Assembly: GCA_030248295.1 (NCBI GenBank)
Contig: JASANH010000850.1
Coordinates: forward strand, 1,116,001 to 1,180,000
DNA length: 64,000 nt
Direction: 5' to 3'
Source: Mesodorylaimus sp. YZB2_4
Lineage: Eukaryota > Nematoda > Enoplea > Dorylaimida > Dorylaimidae
Shown one piece after another: positions 11,149 to 22,301 of this stretch. Made by a program: the position numbers and the translations under genes. Numbering within the stretch: position 1 is the stretch's first letter; each line of letters starts with the position of its first letter. A model generated the notes under the pieces. It was not told the DNA's origin. It was given only the letters and a program-made list of their open reading frames with translations, and searched no databases.

Positions 11149-14095
11149 TCAAGATTGGCTTCCTTCGGGTGGTTCCATGCTGTGCAAACGACGGCAATGG
11201 TAATTGAAACGATCCTGACGCCAGAACTTTGCTGTGCACCCAGGCGACGGGCATTCCAATGGTTTCATTTTCAAGTGTTCACGGAAGACGTGGGCATCCA
11301 TATTTTTCTTGTCAGCATACGCCGCCCCACATTTCTTGCACACGTACGGTTTCTCTCCTGAAACAGCCGAACTTGAATGGTGAAAGAGCTGGTACAAGGG
11401 CATGTGGCACACTGATCGTGAGTTGGCTTGACCGTTTTCAAGGGTTCCCTGTGCACGCTTTCGCCCTCCAACACGAGTTTTTCCAGTCTTGGCCTTTTCA
11501 CTCGGCACTAACGAGCAGGATGTGTTTCCAACCAGAAACTTGCTCTATTCGTTTCTTTGTGTATTTTTGCGTGTCTTATCACTTTCTATCTAATCCTAGG
11601 CTTAGGCTTAGTCTGGCGCTTACTTGTTTGCAGATCCGTCTGACTAAAAAATGAGTGTCTCCGTTAGCCGTGTCTTCTAAAGCGTGCGGGGATAGTAAAC
11701 ACATCCTGCTCGTTAGTGCCGCGTGGCCTTTTCACTCGTTTTATCTAACATCTTATCGTTAGACCCACGTGAGCAGCGAGGTCCTTTTACTGACTGCTTT
11801 CTTGCCTAAGCTCCTAACATTCAAACTTTCTACGATTTCCGATAAAACTAGTGAAAAGGCCAAGAGACTGGAAAACAGGTTTTTGTGAGAATTGTAACCC
11901 TATTTGACGAAGTGAATAACTTTTTAAAAAAATCCAGACCATTTTGTCTTTGTTCAATCAGAAATGACGGAAAATGATCAGTGTGTGCGAGCCACCCCTC
12001 AGCACCTCTCCCGAGGCCATACCGGTACCAGGGTTGGTGGGTAACCAGGCACATACCTGTATGAGCCCGAATGTGGCGAACCAAATTGCTTTGGACCTTG
12101 AAGGCTTGATTGCAATATCGGCACCTGTACGGCGTCTCCAACGTGTGAATGCATCGAACGTGTTTCTCCAAGGCCGACTTCTCCTTGGTGCGATGATCGC
12201 AGTAGGGGCATTTGAATGGTTTCTCCATCATGAGCTGTTGATCGCCAACCAACAAAGGAACAGTGACGTCCGCTGTGGCCACGATCTCTGGCAACCCATA
12301 GCCGAACGTGTCTGATGAAAAATTACGTCTTCTTTTCGCTAACGGTGCGACCATTGTCAACGTGACGGCTGCGACGTCGTTGTCTTGATCGAAAGTCGTA
12401 AGATCATTATCGCGTCGAGATTCCTCGATGAACAAATTGCTCAAATCCTCCGTGCTGTCCTGCCCGAGTGATCGTCGCTTATATTCACGACTTTTCACTT
12501 TCATTTGTCCCCGATGAGTGCCTAGTGGATTCTTGCGACGACGGGGACCGCTGACATATTCGTCATAGATTTCGTCCGCATCGTCGTCCATCGAGTTCGG
12601 TTCTTCTGGTGTTATCCCATCGATCATTAGCGTTTCAGCTCCCATGTCCGGTTCTGGCACTGGTTCGTTGACGTCCATAATGATACCGCTACCTCCGACA
12701 TCTTCCGTCGCGCCCACAGTTTCCACCACCGAATAACTTTCCGTGTCCGTCCCCAATGATACAAACTGGACATTGGTTCCGTCGTCCACTACGGAACCAG
12801 CAGTTGCACAGTCGCTAGCGATATCGCTAGGTGCGTAATTCGAGGCACCTACCGACGACTGCAAGTGCGAGACGGTATTCTTTTGTTCATGGAAGGTCAA
12901 AATTTCGCTTAATTTTGTAACGCCCAATGCACGTCCCGCGATGGCAAGTCCTTTCAAACGACGTCGATGAGCCCGAATAACACCGCTGTACATGAATTCA
13001 ATAATCGTACGTAAATCATGGCCCGTCACTCCCGTTATAGCCGAGTCGATGTCCAGAGTCACTTGAGGGCAATTGTCGGTCGTTGACAGCGCGGCTTCGA
13101 AATGATCGCTGTATGCGCACAGTACAAGGCGATGGCATGACATAAGGAACATCTCCTAAAATGATCAACGCTTGCTACAGAACGAAGCACTCGGTCAATA
13201 CACGTAAAAATAAACTGCATGTGTAATTTCCGGTGCTTACCTGACAACGAATGGAAACATCGCAGAATCGGGTTTCGATATAAAACCTTCTGCAAGCATC
13301 GATCAAATGAGCTCCATGTTCCGTGTCCTCGAGTAATTCGGCCGCCTCCGGCGCTGCTTCCAAAACCGCTGCTAACGTGCTAGCACCAAGCGCTTCGGCC
13401 GATTTGTGCAAAGTCTGTGTTACTTGCACACGTCCCGTATAGAAGAATTCAACGATACGTTTCAGATCGTCAATACTGACACCTAAAACAAAAACATAAA
13501 CATATGGTGTAGAAAAATGAGCAGGAGCTAAGATAGAGGGCTGCCTCGAATTAAGACGCACATGCAACCCAAGTCCAGTCAGGATTCATCCTAAAGATCT
13601 TTCAAAAAAGGTTTTCTCAGATCATTCTCACTAAAAGTATTCAAAACGTTCGTCAAAGTCAGAGAGTCAGAGGGGTCAGCTGCGAAAATTCGTGGTTTCC
13701 CAAAGGGGACCTAGATTTCTGAATACCTACTACCCCAGCCGAAGAGGATTCTACCCCGCCCACCTGTTTCAGACCTCGGCATCCCAAACAGTGGGTACGC
13801 AAAGTGCTGACGAGGTCATTTTCCCCAAAACTAGAAACTCATCCCGATAAAAATATGGCTTACCTGTAATTTTTGGATCGATATCCAAAGTGATCTGTGC
13901 ACTGGTCTCGACTCCGGCTAGCGCTGTTTCGAAGTGACCACTGAATGCTGCCAAAATTAATCGATGGCATAAACTGACAACTTGTCCCTGACACTGAATA
14001 ACTACGTCCGTAAAGCGTTGTTCTTGTTGCAGCTGATGAAGGTAAGTCAATAACGCATCGCCGTGATTGTAAGATGTGATACTTCGTTCTTCCAT
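11149..14095 (-). CDS. Tandem BTB-domain C2H2 zinc-finger protein
   Basis: Probable nuclear transcription regulator of 593 residues. Exons: 14095-13864, 13482-13241, 13155-12057 and 11357-11149. The first BTB domain (about residues 10-115) has RFTDVVIQCQG, LCHRLILAAFSGHFETAL and DLKRIVEFFYTG. A second complete BTB domain (about 137-235) repeats the pattern with RFCDVSIRCQ, SCHRLVLCAYSDHFEAAL and DLRTIIEFMYSG. A long acidic linker follows. Four C2H2 fingers start CPYCDHRT, CRYCNQAF, CKKCGAAY and CPSPGCTA, the second and third joined by a TGEKPY linker formed across the last splice junction. One BTB domain is the rule in this family, so the duplication is notable. No vertebrate orthologue is evident to me. 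Confidence 0.85.
11491..11876. repeat. Inverted-repeat element in the last BTB-ZF intron
   Basis: A perfect 24 bp inverted repeat: 11504-11527 (GGCACTAACGAGCAGG followed by ATGTGTTT) is the reverse complement of 11697-11720. The flanking 14-mer GGCCTTTTCACTCG occurs at 11491-11504 and again, in direct orientation, at 11725-11738. An inverted relative of the same block (GTGAAAAGGCCAAG) lies at 11851. The whole is inside the 699 bp intron 11358-12056. It looks like a MITE or a local rearrangement; no terminal target duplication was established. Confidence 0.6.
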
Positions 14096-15103
14096 CGTCT
14101 AATAACGCCGAGCAAGATCCAATACACTGCGAAAATAAAACACTCGGCTCAATCATGATTCTTTTCCCACAAAACATGCTTCACAAGTACACATCAGAAT
14201 TTTGAAATGGCGCATTTGAACAGAATTGATCCAGCGAGGCACACTCCAAACGGACATCCATTTCGCCAACACTGAAATTGGTTTGGGTGCCCCAAATCCA
14301 TTCCCAACGAGTGACGAAAACAACCAGTGCTCTCGAGCATGCAATCGACTAGCGAGGTATTTACGAGCGAAAAATAATAGTTCAGCGTGAAACTTACCTT
14401 TTCTGGAATGCGGAATCTCAAAATAATTTTATACTAAGCCCAACTAATATTTCTGGCTATTTTCGTGATGAACGACCTTTGCTTATTTTATTGATCGAAT
14501 GATTTTTTCCTGACGCGCGTGACGCCGACGCTGCCTGTGTGCGTCACTTATGCACTTATGACAAATTTAGAGGGAATTTAAAAATTTTTTCGCTGAATTG
14601 ACTGTACGTGCAAAGAAATCATTCACACAGAAAGAGGCCTTTGCAAAATTATATTTTTGGAAGGATTTACCATAAAAGATAGCGTCTGATTTTTTGCTAG
14701 TTTTCATTAGTAGACTGGCCTTTGACTCTTTGCAAACGGCCAAATCGACAAAGCAGGGGTGGCAATAAGGCCACCTTGGTATGTTGGGGGGGGGGGGGGG
14801 GAGGGGGATATTTTTTCACTCACCCCATAGATTGTAAACACTATAATAAGCATGTATTGTTCGCTGTCTTGCCATGTCTATGTACTTTACACTGCCACCT
14901 CACGGCTGTGCAGTTGCTGCCTACGGCATTTTGCCCTTTGCGGCTGGCTGTGCGCGGTGACGCGTTTGTCATAAATTTAGTGGAGTGGAATTCTTTGTAT
15001 GTTTTCACGAGGGCTAGCTAAATAATCCTTTGAGATGGTCGTATGATCGATGATTTTGAGATAAGGTCAGTTGCTATTGATTTTAGTGCTAGAACGAAGC
15101 GAT
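14096..15103. other. Divergent intergenic region with a 16-G tract
   Basis: About 1 kb separates the BTB-ZF and RhoGEF start codons. It presumably contains both promoters and 5' UTRs; a GT-AG 5' UTR intron of the BTB-ZF gene is possible near 14100-14395. A run of 16 G lies at 14786-14801. No further coding exon seen. Confidence 0.5.
14786..14801. repeat. 16-G homopolymer
   Basis: Uninterrupted run of 16 G followed by A and GGGGG, in the BTB-ZF/RhoGEF spacer. Confidence 0.9.
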
Positions 15104-18100
15104 ATGGTTCAGACGCGTCATCGCGTCCGCAGCTTGCCTAGTTCAATTTCATCTCAGCAAGACCTCGGCGGCAATGGAAGGTGAGATTTACCAGGGAACC
15201 TATACGATTCGTTTGGACTAGTCAGTGGTAAATTGTGTCTCTTTAGATCCAAATCTCTGATCAGTTTGAACTGGTACAGCTCGACCCCATCGACTTGTGG
15301 AAGTACAAGTTCTCTATGTTTAAACGATGGCGGAGAAATTCCCGAATTTTCGATTGGCGAGGGAAAGGGCGAAAGTGGTCGCGAGCGATCTTTGTCCACT
15401 ACGTCGAGTTCAGCGGAGAATCCTATTCAGCCGCCCGATTGCTTGCCCGATAAGCCATCGAACCAAATTGATGTGCCTAATGATGAATCGGCTGTGAACC
15501 CGATGGACTGGTTCAACGCGCTAGAACGAGCTCAAAGTGCTTCCGAATTTTCACTTGATAAACCAGAACCGGAGGATGGACGAGATGACTATGACGAAGT
15601 ATTTGGCGAGTGCTCGGACGAGACGCCTAACAATGCCGAGTCCACTCAATTGTCGGTTATTGACGAGGAAAGGGACGACCACGAATCGAGCGCCCCATTG
15701 GAGGCTTTGGACGAAGAAAGCGACGATATGTCGAAGCTTAGTTTGGAAGCGGTGGGCGTTACGTTTAAAGAAGACGAAGAAATCGAAGAAGACGACGAAA
15801 TATCCGCTGGAGATGCCCAACTCGCGCCAATGCGTCAACGACCCTCGGTTCCAATTTTGCTAATGCATAGTCGTGGTCAGTCCATGTCTTCACTCGACAT
15901 TCCGCACTCGTATTCGCAGCCCGAAACTCTCAGCGCTGCCGCCGACGATGAATTGAAAGCGCAAACGTCAGCGACAACGCAATCAAAATTGCCTGTTCGA
16001 CGTGGGTTGTCATCGACCTTGTTGGCCCACCGCGATTCGGATTCTTCTAATCGCCCCGTTAGCCAAAACTTTGATGCCTTAGACGAAGGAGGAACTGTAT
16101 TAGTGGCCTTATCTTCATCCTCTTCATCCGTTGCTTCAAAAGGGTTGGACCGAAGCCTGTCAGCATCAACTCCTTCCATCGACTCTGCTGTCAACGAGCT
16201 TGCTAGAGGTAAGTGCAATCTGTGGTTTCCTTTATGCCCTGTGCAACTGTGCACTTTGCAGGAAATGCCCGCGAACGTGATTCCGTTATCAGTTCTCGTA
16301 AAGCAACTAAACATCCGCGTACTCCTTCCATGCCCGTTCCTGCTATCACGCCTCGACTTCCTCTCATGGCCTTACTGCCTGGGAAAGTATCAAAGCCTGT
16401 CGAGAGGTAGGACTCGTTGAACGATTGATTTGTAATTGCTCGTGACAAAACCATTTTATGCTTCATTTAGAACTGGAGAAGGAACGAAAACGAAAGAACG
16501 GTCTTCGGGATTCTTTGGTTCTAGGCGAAAAGAAAAAGTAATTGTCGATCTGGTTTTTATTGTCTTGTAGCAATGCTTTTTTCAGGACTCACGACCACAT
16601 TTTTGGATAAATACTTCCTGCAGTAATTCGGCTTGCTGCGATGTTTGCAATAAGCCGTTGGCGAACACGGAAGCTTTTCAGTGCAATGGTAAGTTGCACT
16701 TTATCACTGTGCGTTAAACGTCATTCAGGAATGTTTACTGTTCAGGTTGCTTGTCGTCAGTGCATGAAAACTGCAAGGCGACGCTGGATAAGTCTTCCTG
16801 CGTTAAGATGAAGCATCCAAAGGTGAGCTGTTTTGAGTAAGCTTGTTCATTTTGGTTTGCTGCCTCCATGTCTTGGCATTGAAAGGTGAGAGGCTACTCC
16901 TTTGGCCTTGGTCTGCTGAAATACGGATAGTGTTTAATGATAGAGCCCCCTTCTCCTGAGATGAGGGATCCAGAGAAAACGAGTGAATTACAGTGTTCCC
17001 ACGAACCCTGAATGCCCTGAAAAACCTTAAAACCCCTGATTTTCAGTCCTCACCCTGAAAACCCTGAAATTCTGGATTCTCTCCCCAAAAAACCTTCCTT
17101 TGCGTATGTTATCGCGACCAGCGTCGTCCTTTCTGGTCCGAATTTCTAACTTAGAAGGTAGAATCGTACGTCGTCCGCGTCAAGTATTTATCATCGCTAC
17201 CAAAATTTTTGAACTTTTGGCTTATTAGGATTAGGAGCCTTAAAATAGCCTTATTTTCAATTTTTAAAAGTCCGTAGGAACCCTGGAATTATCGCTTGTC
17301 GAATCCATATATGGGTTTAGGAAGGTTGGAGGTAACCCCTCTGGGTTTGGTTAGCTAAGAGGTTGTGAAGGGATGTTTCACCACTACTTCTAACCGTGAG
17401 AAGGAGATTTGGAGAGCGAATAATTAAAGAACTTGGACAATGCATCGCTATCAGATGCATTGTCCACGTTTCTCAGTCAAAACAAGATGTGAAACGCGGA
17501 GAAATATATTTTTGTTCACGAGAAACAAAATTTGCATACATGATTACCGTCCACTCACATGGACCCTCCTTGGAATGCTTTAGATTACAATGATGCGCTT
17601 ATCTTTTAGCCAGGAAAGGCGCAATCCGGTCCTTTGCGTCCAACAATCTTGGACTCTTCGACTGGGCCGAATGGAGTGAAACCGAGTAAGTTAATATCTG
17701 AGCCTTGTTTTCTGTGGTTCCATCGGGGTGTGTTTCAGAGGACTTTGAGCATTCGTCGCCTTCCCACGAGGCCTTGAGAAGTCAGTCTATGAGGCATGGA
17801 CAACGACATTCCGTGGTCGGCATGTTACCCGAGACTCCCCAATATTCGTATTCAATGACTGCTCCGGCTGGTCTTAGCCTTCCACCCTCGTTTAGGACAT
17901 ACCCGAACGGATTCCGCTGCTATATTGAGTAGGTTGATTTTCGGTCCTGGAGGGTCTTTTTATTCGTCGATCTCTATTTGCAGCATGGATGACGAATGGA
18001 ACCATCTCGGTTTGTGGGATGAATTTCCAGATGCATGGAGCACGGGACCAGGAAAGAGCGAAAAGAAGAAGTTGCCAGCAAAAGAAGTTAAACGCCAGGA

Positions 18101-21100
18101 CAACTTTCATGGTATGATTGTTTGGTTTTTTATTCGGCCTTAAGTGTGTAGGGTCATGTCTATGCTGGTAACCTGCCATTTTAGAAATGTTCATCACGGA
18201 ACAGCACCACTGTCAGACGCTTACAGTTTTAAAATTTGTAAGTAGCCCGGATCTTGAGAATCCTGAGCGGAAAATATTAACTTTTTTTAGACATACTTTA
18301 TTGGTCTCGTCACGAATGGTATTGTTGCGATAGACCGTCTTAACCAGCTTTTACCATGTTTGGATGAACTGATCGAAATTCATTATCAGTTTTTCCGAGC
18401 GTTGAAGAAAAAACGGGACGGTTCCCTAGTCGTCAACTCGGTGCACGATGTTTTAATGGATCAGGTTAGAAAAGTTCCTTTGCGTAATTTGTCAATGATT
18501 TAAGGGGTGTTCCTCTATTTTTAGTTCTCGAACGAAACAGCCAAGAAAATGATGAAAGCGTATACGCATTTTTGTTTCCAAAAAGATGCTACAGTCCGCG
18601 AATATCATCGTTTGGTTAGTTCATCGACCGAGTTCGCTAACTTTATAAAGGTAAGAAATTCGACCTGTTGACCAGCGCATTCTATTCTAGTAATTGTAAT
18701 TTCGTATTCAGACCGTGGCCGCTGGCTCATTTTACAAAAGTCGATCATTGCCGGACTGTTTGCTGTTGATTACTCAGCGTTTGAGCAAGTATCATTCGTT
18801 TGTGGAGAATCTACGCAAGAATACGGCCGGTAAGTCATGCATAGGCCGGATGTCGGGCTGAGAATGCGAATAAATATGCGTTTCAGATGATTCACCAGAA
18901 AAGGATGGTATTTCGGTGGCTGAACGGGCCGTAAAAGATCTTATAGCATCGGTTGATTCGGGTATTGAAAAAGCGCAGATGCAACAAGCTAGATTGGGCA
19001 TATGCAATTCAATTGATCCTAAATCGGCCGCCGAATTGTCCGTGCAAGATGTTTCACAGGGAAAGACGTCAGAGTGGAAGGAGCTGTTCAAGGTAGGCGT
19101 AGTGTGGGCGACTGTGACTTGGCCGATATGACTAATATGGATAGTTTCAGGTTGACGACTTGCGCAGCCCGGATAGGACATTGCTTTATTACGGCGATGT
19201 TTTTTGGCAAAATGCGCGACAAAAGCCTGCAGGTAAGACAGCGTGGTAGTGAGGTTCTGTGGCAAGCAGGGGAGTGTTGATATTTTAGAAATTACCTTAC
19301 TCTTATTCTCCGATGTCATTGTTTTTCTTCAAAAAAATGGAAACGGTGGATACAATTTCTTTCGTCAGGATCAGAAGGTCTGTCTGGTTTTATATCGCAG
19401 CTGTGTTTCAAGTTGAGCCGATTGTCGATTTTCAGAATGGCGTGATCAGACTCCATAAGCTTATTGTGCGTGATAAGGCCGGTCGGATGGGTTCTCAAGG
19501 AATATATTTGATCGCTGTCAGCCCCAAGCCGGACATGTACGATATATCGTGCAAGTCCAAGAAGGAATTGGGCGTTTGGATGGATCGAATTCAGCGAGCC
19601 GTGCAAGCTTGTTCGTCGAAAAGTAAGAACCGTGGTTTGGAAGGGTTTGCCGCGTTTGAAGACATGAGTACGTCTGTTTTAGGCGTGAGCGAGGATCGAA
19701 AGACGCATTCGCTTTTGAGTGGAAGAGAAGAAGAGGAGTTGAGAGTGTTCTTTGGTGAGTGGATTGTATCTGAATGTGAGCTTTTGAAGTCACGTCTGTG
19801 CTGTCTTAGACAAACTGGGCGAAACGAACACGTACATGCGAGCAATATACGATGCCCGATTGAAGGTCTACGCTGAGATGTTCGTAAGTGACTTATCGTT
19901 AGTTACAGTATGGTGCAGGCAGGCGGAATGGCTGATGTCGATTGTTTCTAGAGCTACATCGCGAAATTGCCGCTGAGGAATAATGAAGACAAAGATAAGG
20001 TAAGGTGCAAAGGGGGCTGCTAAGGGGGCTGTATGATTGGTCTTTTTAGATTGCTTCTTTAATCAGCGGTTACAAAGACAAAGTTAATAACAACGAGCTG
20101 GGCGATCAGGTGGACGGTAAGTGAATGAACTTTACAAGTATTGTCTGTGTCGTGGTAAGAAGGTGGTTTCAGTTGGCGCAATATGGCAAGCGATGGAAGA
20201 ACGATTTGGTAGTGCTGCTGCGAGTGAGGAAGTGGAGGTGACGGGACAGGAAGAACCTGAGGCGGGTGAGAAAGAGAAAGAACCGTCCGGATCTGGAGCG
20301 GAGTTAGGGCGATCGAAGACGTTTCATTTTGTGGGAAGTAGCGGAAGGCGACCAAGTGCGTTGAATCTTTTAAAATGACTGCCTAGAGTTGAAGAATATA
20401 ACGTTTTTAGGATTGCGCAAGCATCCAACCGTTGCTGGAATACCAGAAATGGAAGAACGATTGGGAAAGCGCTTAATCGTGCCTCAGGTATGCCTGTCTT
20501 GGTGCGCACATGAATAGAAGGCAGCGAAATCATTTTGTGTTGGTTTCAGTTGTTGGATGATTTGTGCCAAGGAGATGCAAGTTCGGCCAGCGAAGCGACA
20601 GTGTACCTTCTGAACTGCTGGGCGGAATTTGGGGTAAGCTGTCACTGTTTTAGAGTGCAAGGGGATCAAGGCTTTTGTGTTTCTTTGCTTGCACAGTAGT
20701 ATGTTCTATTGCAGATGCAAATCGAAGAGTTTCGTCAGGAAAAGTTGAGGTAGGACTGTGTACTCCTTGATTATGTGCGTGCTTATTCAGTGCTGGTTTT
20801 TAGACTTACTGCTGAATTGGCTTTGGCCAAAGAAAGGTCTCGTCAGACCGCGGGGGCGCTAGCGTGCGATAGCGGTCTGGAAAACCTGCGACGCTTATCA
20901 ACGGAGCTGGAAATGCGCCGGAAACAGTTCCAACAGGAAACGTCTGATAAAGACATTGAGATGAAGTGCAGAGAGAGAGCGCTGAAAGAACGAGAGGTAA
21001 GGTCTTGATGGCTAGAACTGTCCATGTCCAGAACATGTTAGTTACTCATGGCAGGATGGATGAAGGATCTTGTTGCTTGGGAGTTTATCCTCCGATTTTC

Positions 21101-21647
21101 ATGGGTGCAGTTAGATGTGCGGGTATGAACTCGCATAAGCTTAGTTGGGGAAGTACAGCAAGCGCATTCTTTGCAGGAAAAGGTCGCGAAAGAAGAAGCG
21201 GAAATTCAAAGTCGTTGGGCTCGTTTGTCGGCAGCCTGGGAAACGCAACGTCTGCACGGACTGCCCCTGCCGCCTCTGGTATCTTCGCCGTCGTCAGGAT
21301 CTAACTTCGTTTCGGATGCAGTGTCGCCGTCGTATCATCGATCCAAGAGCCCCGGGGATACGACTGTGGCCGACTCCCCGCCAGCGCTTCCAGTAGCTGT
21401 ACAACGTGCGCCGTCCTTCCGTCCAGTCGACGTGCCTCCGCAATTGGCAGGTGCAGTGACAAACCATAATCGAGCCGAGATACGACAACAGCTTCCAACA
21501 AATTTAAGCAAAGATCACGTTCTCGATTCGCTTTCCAAAAAGTTTCGAGCTAGCAGCAAGGACAAAACGGGAAAGAAATATTTCGTCTCTTCCAAGTCGC
21601 CTGATCGACAAATGATTCCGAACAAATTGGCCATAAACAAAAAGTAA
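15104..21647 (+). CDS. Lbc-family Rho guanine nucleotide exchange factor
   Basis: Activates Rho GTPases by GDP/GTP exchange. I joined 26 exons in phase into 1407 residues, from ATG 15104 to TAA 21645, including 15247-16208 (largest), 16586-16822 (C1), 18185-19092 (DH), 19151-19754 (PH) and 21177-21647 (last). The first 417 residues are acidic and disordered. A C1 zinc finger follows (about 419-477: HFWINTSCS, CCDVCNK, CNGCLSSVHENCKA). The DH domain (about 605-810) has MFITEQHHCQTL and LPDCLLLITQRLSKY. The PH domain (about 834-940) has ITLLLFSDVIVFLQ, and then LHKLIVRD and WMDRIQRAV. A coiled coil (about 1180-1270) precedes a proline/serine tail. C1-DH-PH-coiled coil matches GEF-H1 (ARHGEF2), AKAP13 and ARHGEF28; which orthologue is unclear. 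Confidence 0.9.
16823..17609 (+). other. Long RhoGEF intron with CCTGAAA-rich repeat
   Basis: 787 bp intron between the C1 exon and the next exon, ten times the usual size here. At 17000-17080 the words CCCTGAA and ACCCTGAAAA recur, indicating a short degenerate tandem repeat. No coding content. Confidence 0.45.
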
Positions 21648-22301
21648 GCGTTGTCTCGTCCCTTTCACATTCTCTTCGGTGCCCTGTTGCTGGGCGGGCA
21701 TTGTCGACAGCAGTTCCTATCGGGCGTGTGGTAATTAGCATTTTACTTAGGTGCCAAAATATGCACGCATATCCACGAGTTGTAGACGTGTGCTCTGTCC
21801 TGTGCATGCATGTATGTGCATTCGAAGTACTCGCCTGTACTGTAGACCAACAGTGTCGGTGCCTACGCAACCTACTATTTGCCTTTGTAGTGGCAGGTTC
21901 TGCGCTTTCTGTACGTGCGAGGTTTATCGGGGTTATCGCTTTTATGGTTCTCCTGCGATCGAGCAGGCGAGGCAGTGCTCTTGTATTCAAGGACTTATGC
22001 ACGGTTGCTGTGGCTTTTTGGTTGTCTGGTCATTGGTTTTTTAGAATGACGCACAAATTACTTTTGGTTTTTATGTACTTTCATGCGCATTGTGTCTTGT
22101 CTTGTTTGTACGTTGCTGAAATAGAGACCAGTTTTGCAGTTCATTGTATTTAGCAGAGCTAAAACTACGGAGCCCGATAATCACTGCACGGCCTTCTGGT
22201 GACGTGCACTATAGAACACACATCACATTCTAAGATATGCCCAACCTAATCTCATTATGCAACAGCAAAATGGCACAATCTAAGTACAAGCTGACCCACG
22301 G
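21648..22301. other. Convergent 3' intergenic region, RhoGEF/PDPR
   Basis: 654 bp between the RhoGEF stop (+) and the PDPR stop (-). It should hold both 3' UTRs. Open frames here show no family resemblance, and I see no RNA gene. Confidence 0.5.
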
